Source: Halorubrum californiense DSM 19288 (GTDB lineage: Archaea > Halobacteriota > Halobacteria > Halobacteriales > Haloferacaceae). Taken from it: a DNA stretch of 46,420 nt. Shown here in pieces: positions 36,391 to 44,532 of the stretch (the first letter of the stretch is position 1; each line of letters opens with the position of its first letter). The notes below the pieces were generated by a model that made no database searches, was not told the origin of the DNA, and saw only the letters and a list, made by a program, of their open reading frames with translations. The translations under genes were made by a program, and so were the position numbers. The stretch is from contig NZ_AOJK01000064.1 of assembly GCF_000336875.1 (NCBI RefSeq), positions 149,080-195,499 on the forward strand, in the 5' to 3' direction.

Positions 36391-36984
36391 GTGCCGACGT
36401 TCCGCTACCCGTGTCCCGGCTGTCGGACGACGAACAGCCTTCACGACGCCGACTGCGACTTCGAGGGCGTGAGCTGGCCGACCGTCGAGAAGGCGTACAC
36501 GGACCTCCTGTCGGTGCTGTCCGCGGAGCCCGACGGCCTCCCGGAGGCGGCGCTGCGGGACGCGGTCCCCGCGGAGTGGGGCGGGCTCCACAAGGCCGCG
36601 CTCGGCGCGCTCCGCCGCGACCAGCGCGTCGTCGAGGACGGGGACCGCCTCCGTCTGCTCACCGCAGCGGAGTTCAAAGAGCGCGTCTCCGAACCCACCC
36701 GCGACCCGATGCGCACCGTCTACGAACACGGCTCCGTCCCGGGCTGTCACGACAACGCGGTGTTCGCGATGGTGGCGTGGTACGAGATGGTCGGCCTCTC
36801 GTGGCCCGAGACGCGAGAGAACGTGATCGAGTGGCTCCACGCGTCGGGCGCGTGGGACCGCGGCGGCTTCGAGGAGTCGACGCCGGAGGAGCTCGTCGAC
36901 GCCAAGCGCCACGTGTACGACGAGGGGTACGGCTGGAAGGAGAAGGGACAGGCCGCAAAGCGCGTCATCGAGCGACACCTGTAG
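36391..36984 (+). CDS. Zinc-ribbon protein of unknown function
   Basis: A 197-residue protein beginning with GTG. An N-terminal zinc knuckle ([17 protein letters not shown], about residues 8-24) is followed by a winged-helix-like region (about 30-95: [20 protein letters not shown]). A C-terminal helical domain ([21 protein letters not shown] to [15 protein letters not shown]) completes it. The pattern suggests nucleic-acid binding, but I do not recognise a named family. The GTG at 36391 is preferred over the ATG at 36277 because the earlier start would lie in the mdh gene, and a TATA-like CCTAAC is 27 nt upstream. Confidence 0.72.
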   Translation: MPTFRYPCPGCRTTNSLHDADCDFEGVSWPTVEKAYTDLLSVLSAEPDGLPEAALRDAVPAEWGGLHKAALGALRRDQRVVEDGDRLRLLTAAEFKERVSEPTRDPMRTVYEHGSVPGCHDNAVFAMVAWYEMVGLSWPETRENVIEWLHASGAWDRGGFEESTPEELVDAKRHVYDEGYGWKEKGQAAKRVIERHL

Positions 36985-37084
36985 CGCCGGCTCGTCTGGA
37001 GAGCTGACTCGCTTGGAGCGCGGACCGGCCGGGCCGTCGCCGCGCGACAGTTTTACCCCCGCCGTCGCCGTCGTACCTCCACGA

Positions 37085-38947
37085 ATGGCCCTCGACCTCG
37101 TCCCCGCGTGGCCCGCCGTCGGCTCGCTCGCGGGCGGGGCCGGGGCGCTCGCGCTGGCGTGGGCGATCCGCGAACACCGCGGCCGTCCCGGCGTCGACTG
37201 GTTCCTCGGCGTGTTCGCCGCGCAGGCGACGTGGTGTCTCTCCTACGGGGTCGGCCTGCTCGTCTCCGAGCCGGCGGTCCGGGCGGCGCTGGAGGCGACG
37301 ATGTGGCTCGGCGTGATCTGGACCGGGGTCGCCTTCCTCGGCTTCGCGCTGGAGTACACCGGCCGGAGCGACGTGGTCCGGAGCCGCCTGTTCGCGGCGG
37401 TCGCCGCGTTCGGGGTCCTTTCGTCCGCGCTCGTCGCCACGAACTCCCTCCACGGCGCCTTCTGGACCGAGTTCGGGCGCGACCCGGTCTTCGGCGTCGA
37501 GACCGTCTCGTACGCGTTCGGCCCGTGGGCGTACCTGACGGTCGCCGCGGAGACCGTCCTCGTCGCCAGTGCGGTGTTCCTCCTCGTCGACACGCTGCTC
37601 AGCTACGGCCCCCTCTACCGCCGCGAGAGCGCGGCGGTCGCGCTGAGCTCGCTGCCGCCGGGGTTCGCGCTGGTCGCGTGGGCGCTCCAGATCGGCCCGG
37701 TCCCGCAGCTCCAGCTCGCCCCCCTGATGTTCGTCCCGCACGTGATCATGGACGCGTACGCCTTCGACCGCGCGGAGATGTTCGACCGGAACCCGACGAC
37801 CAGCCGCGCCGCCGAGCGCACCGCCATCGACGACCTGCGAGACCCCATCGTGGCGCTGGCGCTTGACAATCGCGTCGTCCGGCTCAACCCCGCCGCCGAG
37901 ACGGTCCTCGGCGTCGACGCCGAGACCGCTCGCGACCGCCCGCTCGCCGACTTCCTCGACCTCCCGGTCGAAATCGGTGACGAGCGCGCGGCCGAGTCGG
38001 ACGGCGGCGAGTCCGCCCCGGACGACGACTCGGCCCCCGACGACGAGCCCGGCGGCTCACGCGAGACGGTTCAGATCGACGCCGCCGCCGGCGCGGGCCG
38101 CCGCACGTACGCGGTGTCGGTCTCCCGGCTCACCGACCCCAACGGGACCCACGTCGGGTACACGGTCGTCCTCTCGGACGTCACCGAGCGCGAGCGCCGC
38201 CGACAACAGCTTGAGGTGCTCAACCGCATCCTGCGCCACAACCTCCGCAACGACGCCGGCGTCGTCCACGGGTACGGCGAGATCCTCCGCGACCGACTCG
38301 ACGACCCGGAGCTCGTTCAGATGGCCGACGCGGTCGAGCGCCGCGCTGGCGCGCTGGCAGCGCTCGGCGAGAAGGCCGGCACGGTCGAGCGACTGCTCGA
38401 AGAGAGCGACCCGGAGGCGACGGACGTCCGCGACCTCCTCGATTCGATCGTCGCGGACGCCCGCGACCGCGACGGCGACGCGACGCTCGAACTCGCCGTC
38501 GGGGACGCGGCGGCGACCGTCGACGGCGGCGCGGCCGACTGGACCACGCGCGTCAGGCCCGACGCGCTCCGCGCGGTCGTGGAGAACACGGTGGAGAACG
38601 CGGTCGACCACCACGACGGCGAGGGGACCGAGCGCGAGGACGGCGGGACGTGGGTGCGCGCGTCGCTCCGCAGGAAGGGCGGCGCGGAGGGGACCGACGG
38701 CGGGGGGGACACCGACGGCGACGCCCGGTTCGTCCTCACCGTCGCGGACGACGGGCCCGGGATCCCGGACCACGAGGTCGAGGCGGTCGAATCGGGGCGA
38801 GAGACCGCCCTCGAACACGGGTCGGGACTGGGGCTGTGGGTCGTCGCGTGGGGCGCCGCCGCGGTCAGCGCCGACGTGACGTACGCCGAGCGCGAGCCGC
38901 GCGGGACGCGGGTGACGGTGTCGATCCCGATCGTGGACGATCTATAA
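37085..38947 (+). CDS. 7TM-PAS sensor histidine kinase
   Basis: A 620-residue membrane kinase of the haloarchaeal HisKA_7TM type. Seven hydrophobic helices (about residues 5-225) form the sensor. A PAS region (about 235-370) has an acidic insert around 305-325. The phosphoacceptor is His385 in ILRHNLRNDAG, followed by the N box (ENTVENAVDHH) and G boxes (DDGPGIP, about 555; GSGLGLWV, about 579). All ATP-binding motifs are intact, unlike the related kinase at 19245. No response regulator is adjacent. Its stop overlaps the stop of the convergent endonuclease gene. Confidence 0.92.
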   Translation: MALDLVPAWPAVGSLAGGAGALALAWAIREHRGRPGVDWFLGVFAAQATWCLSYGVGLLVSEPAVRAALEATMWLGVIWTGVAFLGFALEYTGRSDVVRSRLFAAVAAFGVLSSALVATNSLHGAFWTEFGRDPVFGVETVSYAFGPWAYLTVAAETVLVASAVFLLVDTLLSYGPLYRRESAAVALSSLPPGFALVAWALQIGPVPQLQLAPLMFVPHVIMDAYAFDRAEMFDRNPTTSRAAERTAIDDLRDPIVALALDNRVVRLNPAAETVLGVDAETARDRPLADFLDLPVEIGDERAAESDGGESAPDDDSAPDDEPGGSRETVQIDAAAGAGRRTYAVSVSRLTDPNGTHVGYTVVLSDVTERERRRQQLEVLNRILRHNLRNDAGVVHGYGEILRDRLDDPELVQMADAVERRAGALAALGEKAGTVERLLEESDPEATDVRDLLDSIVADARDRDGDATLELAVGDAAATVDGGAADWTTRVRPDALRAVVENTVENAVDHHDGEGTEREDGGTWVRASLRRKGGAEGTDGGGDTDGDARFVLTVADDGPGIPDHEVEAVESGRETALEHGSGLGLWVVAWGAAAVSADVTYAEREPRGTRVTVSIPIVDDL

Positions 38948-39688
38948 TGCGTGCGTCTCGCCGTACGCCTGTGCCTTCAGGCGATCGTAGCGTTCCCGTG
39001 AGTCGAGCACCCACTTGTACTCGAAACCGGGTGGTGGGTTGCCCATCCAGTTGAGGAATCTCTGAGTCTCACCGCGAGAAAATCGAATGGTACCTCGCCG
39101 AAAATTGGGATCGAATCCGTGTTCTCTGAACAGATCGAGAAGGAACTCGGGACGGTCCGATTCTGTTCGCGTTCGGATTTCAGCTCTCGGCGTCCGATTC
39201 CGATCGACATCGAGAAACCCATCCGAAATATACCAGAATTTCGCAACTTTTGGCGTTAGTTCGAAGCTCTCGGGAATCCGTTTGGTGCCCGACTCGTACC
39301 AACTCCGAAGCCGGGTGAAGTATGGGTGGCTTCGACTCCAAACGGTGTACATATCGTGGTGATTCTCGGCTTTCGCGTTCGGGCTAAATCCGGTCTCTCG
39401 ATTGTTCTTGGCGAGTTCTTCGGCAGTTTTCTTCAACGATACTCCGGTGGTGAAAATATCCATTCGGTTGTCATATCATTCCAAAAACTGCCGATTAACC
39501 ATCGGGAGGTGAAACACGCCGTTACTACCATCGGGTTGCGTAGGTATCGAGCCGTCGCCCATGAGCAATCCCAAAACCATCTCCTGTTTGCGCGGGGGTA
39601 CCCGTGGGTATGGGCATGAGCCCTTCGCCCAGTGGCTCCCGACTCGTTTGAATGCCTCGTTACAGGTCGGACAGACCGCGTTAGTCAC
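38942..39688 (-). pseudogene. LAGLIDADG homing endonuclease, split by an in-frame TGA
   Basis: Two pieces in one frame: 39476-39688 (70 residues) and 38942-39463 (173 residues). The first piece starts with GTG inside the end of pcn and has a zinc knuckle (CPTCNEAFKR, then CPYPRVP) and the first LAGLIDADG helix (MVLGLLMGDGSI). The second carries the partner motif (KVAKFWYISDGFLDVD) and the rest of the fold. The stop is a TGA after QFLE, where TGG (Trp) would be natural. The frame then continues YDNRMDIFTTGVSLKK without another shift. Base composition is clearly lower in GC than the neighbours, suggesting transfer. This is a decayed or, less likely, recoded free-standing endonuclease. Confidence 0.78.
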
Positions 39689-40424
39689 TTTGTATTCTCG
39701 GCGCGAGCATGAAAGTAACGTTCCCCAGCCCCTCGGCGAACCCGTAGTGGAGCTTGACGGGGAACTCCTCGCCGAGTTCGACGGTGACCTCGGCGTCGGA
39801 GGGGATCGCCTTGTTCATGTCCTTCAGGTAGTCGAGGCTGAACAGCGAGTCGGCGGGGCCGGCGGTGAGCGCGATGAGGTCCTCGCGGTCGAGCTTGAGG
39901 TTCACGTCGTCGGTGTCGCCCTCGGCCTCGATGAAGAACGCCTCGTCGGTCTCGTCGACGCGGAGGCGGATGTGGTCGGAGACCATGTCGGCGGCCTTGA
40001 TACCGCGGTCGAGCTGGGCGCCCTCGACGACGATATCGGAGGCGAGATCGAGGTCCGGGATGTCCGGCTCCTGCCGGATCGAGTCGGGGTCGATGAGCGC
40101 GAGGGTGTACGAGAGGCCGTCGATCTCGATGTGGAGCTTGCGGGTCTCCTCGTCGAGTTCGAGGTGGATCAGGTCGCCGGAGTTGGCCATGCCGGCGATG
40201 TCTTCGAGGCGGGCGAGGTTGACGCCGATGACGCCGCCGTCGGCGTCGTAGGACTCGAACGCGGCCGCCTCCAGCGTGAGGTCGACCATGCCGACGTTGG
40301 CGGGGTCGACGGCGCGGATGGAGAGCTCCTCCTCGTTCAGGCGGATCTTACACTCGTCGACCAACACGCTCACCGAATCGAGCGCGTCCTGAAACGTCGA
40401 CGCGCCCACGATGGCCTTGAACAT
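39681..40424 (-). CDS. pcn: DNA polymerase sliding clamp PCNA
   Basis: A 247-residue PCNA that rings DNA as a trimer and tethers polymerase, ligase and nucleases. The start [19 protein letters not shown] and the interdomain connecting loop region are typical. The C-terminal ending MLAPRIQSD is complete, so the gene has no intein and is not interrupted. The TATA-like CCTTTTTAG at 40450-40458 on the minus strand fits the start. The endonuclease gene begins inside its last codons. Confidence 0.96.
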   Translation of the reverse strand: MFKAIVGASTFQDALDSVSVLVDECKIRLNEEELSIRAVDPANVGMVDLTLEAAAFESYDADGGVIGVNLARLEDIAGMANSGDLIHLELDEETRKLHIEIDGLSYTLALIDPDSIRQEPDIPDLDLASDIVVEGAQLDRGIKAADMVSDHIRLRVDETDEAFFIEAEGDTDDVNLKLDREDLIALTAGPADSLFSLDYLKDMNKAIPSDAEVTVELGEEFPVKLHYGFAEGLGNVTFMLAPRIQSD

Positions 40425-40449
40425 ATACGTTCAGCTTGGGCGGTATCAC

Positions 40450-40458
40450 CTAAAAAGG
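40450..40458 (-). promoter_or_regulatory. TATA box of pcn
   Basis: CCTTTTTAG on the minus strand sits 26-34 nt before the pcn ATG at 40424. Confidence 0.55.
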
Positions 40459-40485
40459 CACCCGATCGGAGCGACGACCGACCGC

Positions 40486-40832
40486 TCACAGCGACCGCAC
40501 GAGCCGGGCGACGACGACCGCGAGCGTGACGACGGTTCGCCACAGTCGGAGCCGTTCGAGCCGGTATTCGAACGCGTCCGGTTCGTCCGCCTCGTCGCCC
40601 TCGCCGCCCGGTTCGCGGTCGGGTTCGCCGGCCGCGTCCCCGCCGTGCCGGTCGGGCGGCGGATCGGTAGCGCGGTCCGGTTCCTCCCGCGGGTCCCGGT
40701 CGGACGTTGCCGGCTCGCTGGCCGGGTCGGTCGCGTCGCAGTTCGCCCCGCGATCGGGGGCGCTTTCGTCGCGCTCGGTCGGCCTCGGTTCGGTGTCGGT
40801 ACCGTCGGCGCCGGCAGTGGCTCGTCGATCAT
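40486..40832 (-). pseudogene. Broken acidic reading frame with a membrane-like tail
   Basis: One minus-strand frame ending at the TGA (40486-40488) translates as a typical halophilic acidic protein. Segments include TDTEPRPTERDESAPD, EPDREPGGEGDEADEPDAF and the closing hydrophobic LWRTVVTLAVVVARLVRSL. It has no usable ATG, GTG or TTG start. The ATG at 40832 (MIDEPLPAP) is in another frame, which becomes Arg/Pro/Thr-rich and unlike a halophile protein. A single shift somewhere around 40790-40820 would join them. It lies just upstream of pcn. Pseudogene, sequencing error, or chance frame. Confidence 0.4.
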
Positions 40833-40971
40833 GTGGTCTCTCGGCCGCGTCGGGCCGTACGCGACGACACGGGGTTAATTTATAAATAAACGAGTCGAAC
40901 CCAAGGCGGAACTGAAACTCGTCCGGGCGGGCGGTCTCCCGGCGGGTCGCCGTCGCCCGACCCGCCCGCCC

Positions 40972-42378
40972 TCAGATCAGGGGTTCGACGAGGTCGCGCC
41001 CCTCGGCGAGCAGTTCGTCGACCGCCTCGTCGCTGTCGGCCTCGGCGTACACCCGCAGTTTCGGCTCGGTCCCCGAGGGGCGGACGAGCAGCCACGAGCC
41101 GTTCTCCAAGAGGAGCTTGAACCCGTCGAGGGTGACGACCTTCGCGACGGGGGAGCCGCCGACGGACTCCGGGATGTGGTCTTCGAGTTCGTCGAGAACG
41201 CCCGCCTTCCGGTCATCCGCGCAGTCGAGCGACACCTTCCCGGCCGCGATCTGTCCGTGTTCGGCGAGCAGGCGGTCGACGCGCGCGTCGAACGGCTCGG
41301 CGGCGTGGGTCGCGGCCGCGAGCAGCGCCATCAGCACCCCGTCCTTCTCGCGGACGTGGCCGCGGAGGGTGAACCCGCCCGACTCCTCGCCGCCGAACAG
41401 CGCGTCGTGCTCGCCCATCGCCTCGGCGACCCACTTGAAGCCGACCGGGGTCTCGTACACCGCCTCGCCGTGCGCCTCGGCGATGCGGTCGACGAGGAAC
41501 GTCGTCGACACGGTGCGGACCGCGGGCCCCGAGTCGGTCTCCAGGAGCCGGTCGTAGCAGGCGGCGTAGAAGAGGTTCGCGTCGAGGACCCCCCGCTCGG
41601 GCGTGACGACCGCGATCCGGTCGGCGTCGCCGTCGTTGGCGATCCCCAGATCCACGTCGCTCTCGGGGTCGGTGACGCGCTCGGCCAGTTCTTCGAGGTG
41701 TTCGGCCGACGGCTCGGGGGAGTCGCCGCCGAACGTCACGTCGCGCTCGCAGCGCAGGCGGACGACCTCGGCGCCGGCGGCTTCGAGGAGCGCGTCCGTC
41801 ACGCCGCGCCCGCTCCCGTGCATCGCGTCGTAGGCGACGGTGAGTCCGGAGAGGTCGACGCCGCCGCTTCCGTCTCCGGCGACGCGGCCGACGACCTCGC
41901 GGGCCGCGTCCGCGTGGTCGCTCACGAGGTCGACGCGTTCGATCGCGCCGCGCTCGTCCTCGGGGAGCAGGTCGGGCTCCGCGAGCCGATCGACGATGTC
42001 CTCGGTCACGTCGGGCAGCGCGGGGGCGCCGTCGTGGGGGATGAACTTCACGCCGTTGTACTCGGGCGGGTTGTGCGAGGCCGTCACCATACACGCGCCG
42101 GCGAGCCCGCGATTGACGATGGCGTACGCGATGACGGGGGTCGGCGCGTCGCGCTCGGGGAGCAGCACGTCGAAGCCGTTGCCGGCGAGTACCTCGGCGA
42201 GGCTCTCGGCGAATCCCTCTGAGGTCTCGCGGGCGTCGTAGCCGACCGCGACCGGCTCGTCGTGCCCCGCCGCGTCGAGGTGATCGGCTATCGCCTGCCC
42301 GACGATCCGCACGCGCTCGTCGGTGAAGGTGTCGAGCGTCGCGCGCCACCCGTCCGTGCCGAAGGCTATCTGGTCCAT
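40972..42378 (-). CDS. Phosphohexomutase (phosphoglucomutase/phosphomannomutase family)
   Basis: A 468-residue alpha-D-phosphohexomutase. The phosphoserine loop is TASHNPP (Ser101), the Mg2+ loop is NDGDADR, the sugar loop is GGEESGGF and the phosphate loop is RPSGTEPKLRVY. All four motifs are intact. Members interconvert 1- and 6-phosphates of glucose, mannose or glucosamine. Which sugar is used here cannot be read from the sequence. The start at 42378 is chosen over 42387, because a TATA-like CATTATTG lies at about 42401-42408 on the minus strand. Confidence 0.92.
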   Translation of the reverse strand: MDQIAFGTDGWRATLDTFTDERVRIVGQAIADHLDAAGHDEPVAVGYDARETSEGFAESLAEVLAGNGFDVLLPERDAPTPVIAYAIVNRGLAGACMVTASHNPPEYNGVKFIPHDGAPALPDVTEDIVDRLAEPDLLPEDERGAIERVDLVSDHADAAREVVGRVAGDGSGGVDLSGLTVAYDAMHGSGRGVTDALLEAAGAEVVRLRCERDVTFGGDSPEPSAEHLEELAERVTDPESDVDLGIANDGDADRIAVVTPERGVLDANLFYAACYDRLLETDSGPAVRTVSTTFLVDRIAEAHGEAVYETPVGFKWVAEAMGEHDALFGGEESGGFTLRGHVREKDGVLMALLAAATHAAEPFDARVDRLLAEHGQIAAGKVSLDCADDRKAGVLDELEDHIPESVGGSPVAKVVTLDGFKLLLENGSWLLVRPSGTEPKLRVYAEADSDEAVDELLAEGRDLVEPLI

Positions 42379-42417
42379 ATCGCCCACGTCGGCGGCGGGG
42401 ACAATAATGCCCGGTGT

Positions 42418-42440
42418 CGCTCGCGAGGCTTGCGCGAGCG
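42418..42440 (+). repeat. Inverted repeat between the mutase gene and the repeat array
   Basis: CGCTCGCG and CGCGAGCG are perfect 8-bp arms around a 7-nt loop. It lies 15 nt upstream of a TATA-like ATTTATAAAC (42455-42464) that points into the repeat element. Confidence 0.5.
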
Positions 42441-42454
42441 GCCCGATGTCGGCG

Positions 42455-42464
42455 ATTTATAAAC
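42455..42464 (+). promoter_or_regulatory. TATA-like box facing the repeat element
   Basis: ATTTATAAAC is the strongest TATA-like sequence in this spacer. Transcription from it in the plus direction would start near 42485, at the first hairpin of the element. No protein-coding gene begins there. Confidence 0.4.
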
Positions 42465-42487
42465 GAACCGCGGTGGCGCGCCTCCGA

Positions 42488-42560
42488 GCGGTCGCCGCCG
42501 GCGACCGCGAGGAGTCCGCGAGGGAGTCAGTCGCCGGAGCGAAGCGGAGGCGACTGACGA
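42488..42560 (+). repeat. Dispersed hairpin repeat element, copy 2
   Basis: Two hairpins: 42488-42508 (9-bp arms, 3-nt loop) and 42526-42558 (10-bp arms, 13-nt loop). The second matches the hairpin at 22-53, except that one G-C pair becomes A-T on both sides. It is followed by GACGAGGCTGGGGAGG, as in copy 1, and leads directly into the 57-nt tandem array. Confidence 0.65.
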
Positions 42561-42566
42561 GGCTGG

Positions 42567-42713
42567 GGAGGTGTTCGCCGCCGCCCTACGGACAGTCGAT
42601 TATAGCCGAGCAGCTGGGGCTTTGGAGGTGTTCGCCGCCGCCCTACGGACAGTCGATTATAGCCGATCGGCTGGGGCGTTGGCGGCGTTCACGGCCGATC
42701 TGCGGTCAATCAC
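42567..42713 (+). repeat. 57-nt tandem repeat array
   Basis: Two near-identical 57-nt units start at 42567 and 42624; a degenerate third starts at 42681. Each unit begins GGAGGTGTTCGCC and ends near AGCCGANCRGCTGGGGC. The half around AGCCG and GGCTGGGGCTTTGG is shared with the 54-nt array at 46224; the other half differs. Open frames through it are repeats of the same peptide and are probably meaningless. Confidence 0.8.
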
Positions 42714-42762
42714 GCATCGCCGGCGACCGGCACTCCGACTCCGATCTCCCCCAATCGCCTCC

Positions 42763-42770
42763 GTTTTTAT
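42763..42770 (+). promoter_or_regulatory. TATA box of the FMN reductase gene
   Basis: TTTTTATC lies 23-30 nt before the ATG at 42793 and separates this gene from the open frame through the repeats. Confidence 0.55.
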
Positions 42771-42792
42771 CACTCGGTCCCGAACGCGGATT

Positions 42793-43359
42793 ATGACCCG
42801 AATCGCGGCCGTCTCCGGCAGTCGGAGCGCTGACAGCACCACGCGGGCCGCGCTCCGCGTCGCGCTCGACGCCGCCGCCGACGCCGGCGCGGAGACCGAC
42901 CTGATCGACTTGGCCGCCGTCGACCTCCCGTTGTACCACCCGGACGAGGGCGCGCAGGGCGACAGCGAGGCGCTGAAACGGCGCGTCCGCGAGGCCGACG
43001 GCGTCCTCGTCGGGACGCCCGTCTACCGCGGCTCCTACTCGTCGACGTTCAAGAACTTCCACGACTTCTGCGGCTCCGACGAGTACGAGCACACCGCCGT
43101 CGGGCTGCTCGCGACGGCGGGCGGCGGCTCCTACGGCGGCACGCTCGAACACCTCCGCTCGACGTTCCGGAACGTCCACGCGTGGACGGTCCCCCACGAG
43201 GTCGGGATTCAGGGTGCCTCCTCGAAGGTCGAGACGGGCGGACCGGCGGACGCGGCCGCCTCAGATAGTGCTCCGCGGATCACCGACGACGACCTCCGCC
43301 GGCGCACCGAGCGACTCGGGCGGATCGTCGTCGAACACGCGGAGCGGCTGCGAGGGTGA
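42793..43359 (+). CDS. NADPH-dependent FMN reductase family protein
   Basis: A 188-residue flavodoxin-like reductase. The FMN phosphate loop SGSRSADSTTRAAL is at about residues 8-21. GTPVYRGSYSSTFKNFHDFC (about 76-95) and ATAGGGSYGGTLEHLRS (about 106-122) are family signatures. It probably reduces quinones, metals or azo compounds using NAD(P)H; the physiological substrate is unknown. The start at 42793 excludes an upstream in-frame extension through the repeats. Confidence 0.9.
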   Translation: MTRIAAVSGSRSADSTTRAALRVALDAAADAGAETDLIDLAAVDLPLYHPDEGAQGDSEALKRRVREADGVLVGTPVYRGSYSSTFKNFHDFCGSDEYEHTAVGLLATAGGGSYGGTLEHLRSTFRNVHAWTVPHEVGIQGASSKVETGGPADAAASDSAPRITDDDLRRRTERLGRIVVEHAERLRG

Positions 43360-43439
43360 GGCCGGTCGCGGCCCCGCCGTCGCCGCGCTCGACGCGCCGT
43401 AGGCGGCAGGAATTTCCCCCCGAGACCGACCGTCCGCCG

Positions 43440-43811
43440 ATGAGCCGCATCCGCCCGGACGAGTTGGACGAGCGCCTCGGTACGGACGACGAGCCGTTCC
43501 TGTTGGACATCCGCCCCGAGTCGGACTACGGGAGCGGGGCGATTGACGGGAGCCGGAACGTGCCGGTGTACGACGACCTCCGGAGCGGCGACGACGCCGC
43601 GCTCCGCCGTCGGCTCGACGAGATCCCCGACGATAGCGAGATCGTCACCGTCTGTAAGATGGGGATCGTCGCCAAGCGCGCGACCCGCGTCCTCGACGAG
43701 GCGGGCTACGAGGCCTCGACGCTCTCCGGCGGGATGAGCGGCTGGAACGGGTACGAGCGGGGCTCGCTCGGATACAAGATCCGGTCGCTGTGGTGGCGGC
43801 TACGCGGATGA
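43440..43811 (+). CDS. Rhodanese-domain protein
   Basis: A 123-residue single-domain rhodanese. The entry motif FLLDIRPESDYGSGAIDGSRNVPV is seen in two stretches around residues 18-41. The active-site Cys72 lies in VCKMGIVAKRA, and the ending SGGMSGWNGYE is typical. It would transfer sulfane sulfur or act as a thiol carrier. It follows the FMN reductase gene in the same direction. Confidence 0.88.
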   Translation: MSRIRPDELDERLGTDDEPFLLDIRPESDYGSGAIDGSRNVPVYDDLRSGDDAALRRRLDEIPDDSEIVTVCKMGIVAKRATRVLDEAGYEASTLSGGMSGWNGYERGSLGYKIRSLWWRLRG

Positions 43812-43860
43812 CGGCCGGTCGCGTCCGCGCGGAACTGGGTGCGATCGGGACCCGCGACCC

Positions 43861-43878
43861 GCCGGGCTTTTGCCCGGC
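43861..43878 (+). promoter_or_regulatory. Inverted repeat in the hjc promoter
   Basis: GCCGGGC and GCCCGGC are perfect 7-bp arms around TTTT. It lies where the hjc TATA box would be expected, and 18 nt before a short out-of-phase ORF (43896-43931). Confidence 0.35.
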
Positions 43879-43920
43879 TCGCCGCTACGACGCGTATGAC
43901 CGACCCGGGTGACGACGACC

Positions 43921-44463
43921 GTGTCCGCTAACCGGAAGGGGGACCGCCGCGAGCGCGAGCTGGTGAACGCCTTGGACGAGGCGGGGTTCGCCGTGATGCG
44001 CGCGCCGGCCAGCGGCTCCGCGACCGAGCGCGAGCTCCCCGACGTGCTCGCGGGCGACGGCGAGACGTTCTACGCCATCGAGGCGAAGTCGAGCGCGGGC
44101 GACCCGATCTACCTCACCGGCGAGGAGGTGGAGGCGCTGCTGTTCTTCGCGCGGAACTTCGGCGCGAAGGCGCGCATCGCGGTGCGGTTCGACCGCGAGG
44201 ACTGGTACTTCTTCCACCCGGGCGACCTCTACACCACCGACGCCGGTTCCTATCGGGTGAAGAAAGAGAAGGCCCTCGCGGACGGCACCGACTTCCCCGA
44301 GTTCGTCGGCGAGACGGAGAAGGTGACGCTGGGCGAGGTCGGCGACGACGGGGCCGGTGAGGACGCGGACGCGCCTGACCCGGAGACCGAGGAGCGTCGG
44401 ACGATCTTAGAGGCCGTCCGCGACGGCCACATGCCGGTCGCGGACGCGCTCGACGTGTTGTAG
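43921..44463 (+). CDS. hjc: Holliday junction resolvase Hjc
   Basis: A 180-residue resolvase of the archaeal Hjc family, which cleaves four-way junctions. The catalytic acidic and Lys residues are visible: Glu in RRERELVN, Asp in ELPDVLAG, and the E-x-K motif in YAIEAKSS. The core is complete to about residue 125; a Glu/Asp-rich extension and a final helix ([22 protein letters not shown] region) follow. The GTG at 43921 ([12 protein letters not shown]) matches the family start better than the GTG at 43909. Start choice moderately sure. Confidence 0.93.
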   Translation: MSANRKGDRRERELVNALDEAGFAVMRAPASGSATERELPDVLAGDGETFYAIEAKSSAGDPIYLTGEEVEALLFFARNFGAKARIAVRFDREDWYFFHPGDLYTTDAGSYRVKKEKALADGTDFPEFVGETEKVTLGEVGDDGAGEDADAPDPETEERRTILEAVRDGHMPVADALDVL

Positions 44464-44532
44464 CGGGACGGACGCTCGCGGCCGCTCGCGGACCCCCTCG
44501 CTTATCCCTCGCGGCGTCGAACCTCCTGCCGA

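Noticed and set aside
39326-39619. Plus-strand frame across the endonuclease region
   Set aside because: It opposes a better-supported minus-strand LAGLIDADG gene and has no recognisable domain.
39681-40424. Intein in pcn linked to the endonuclease
   Set aside because: PCNA reads through without splice junctions and ends normally; the endonuclease is a separate downstream frame.
42567-42713. CRISPR array
   Set aside because: Units are head-to-tail copies with identical 'spacers'; no short palindromic CRISPR repeat with unique spacers and no cas genes nearby.
42571-42792. N-terminal extension of the FMN reductase through the repeats
   Set aside because: The translated part is only the repeated 19-residue peptide, and a TATA box at 42763 places the start at 42793.
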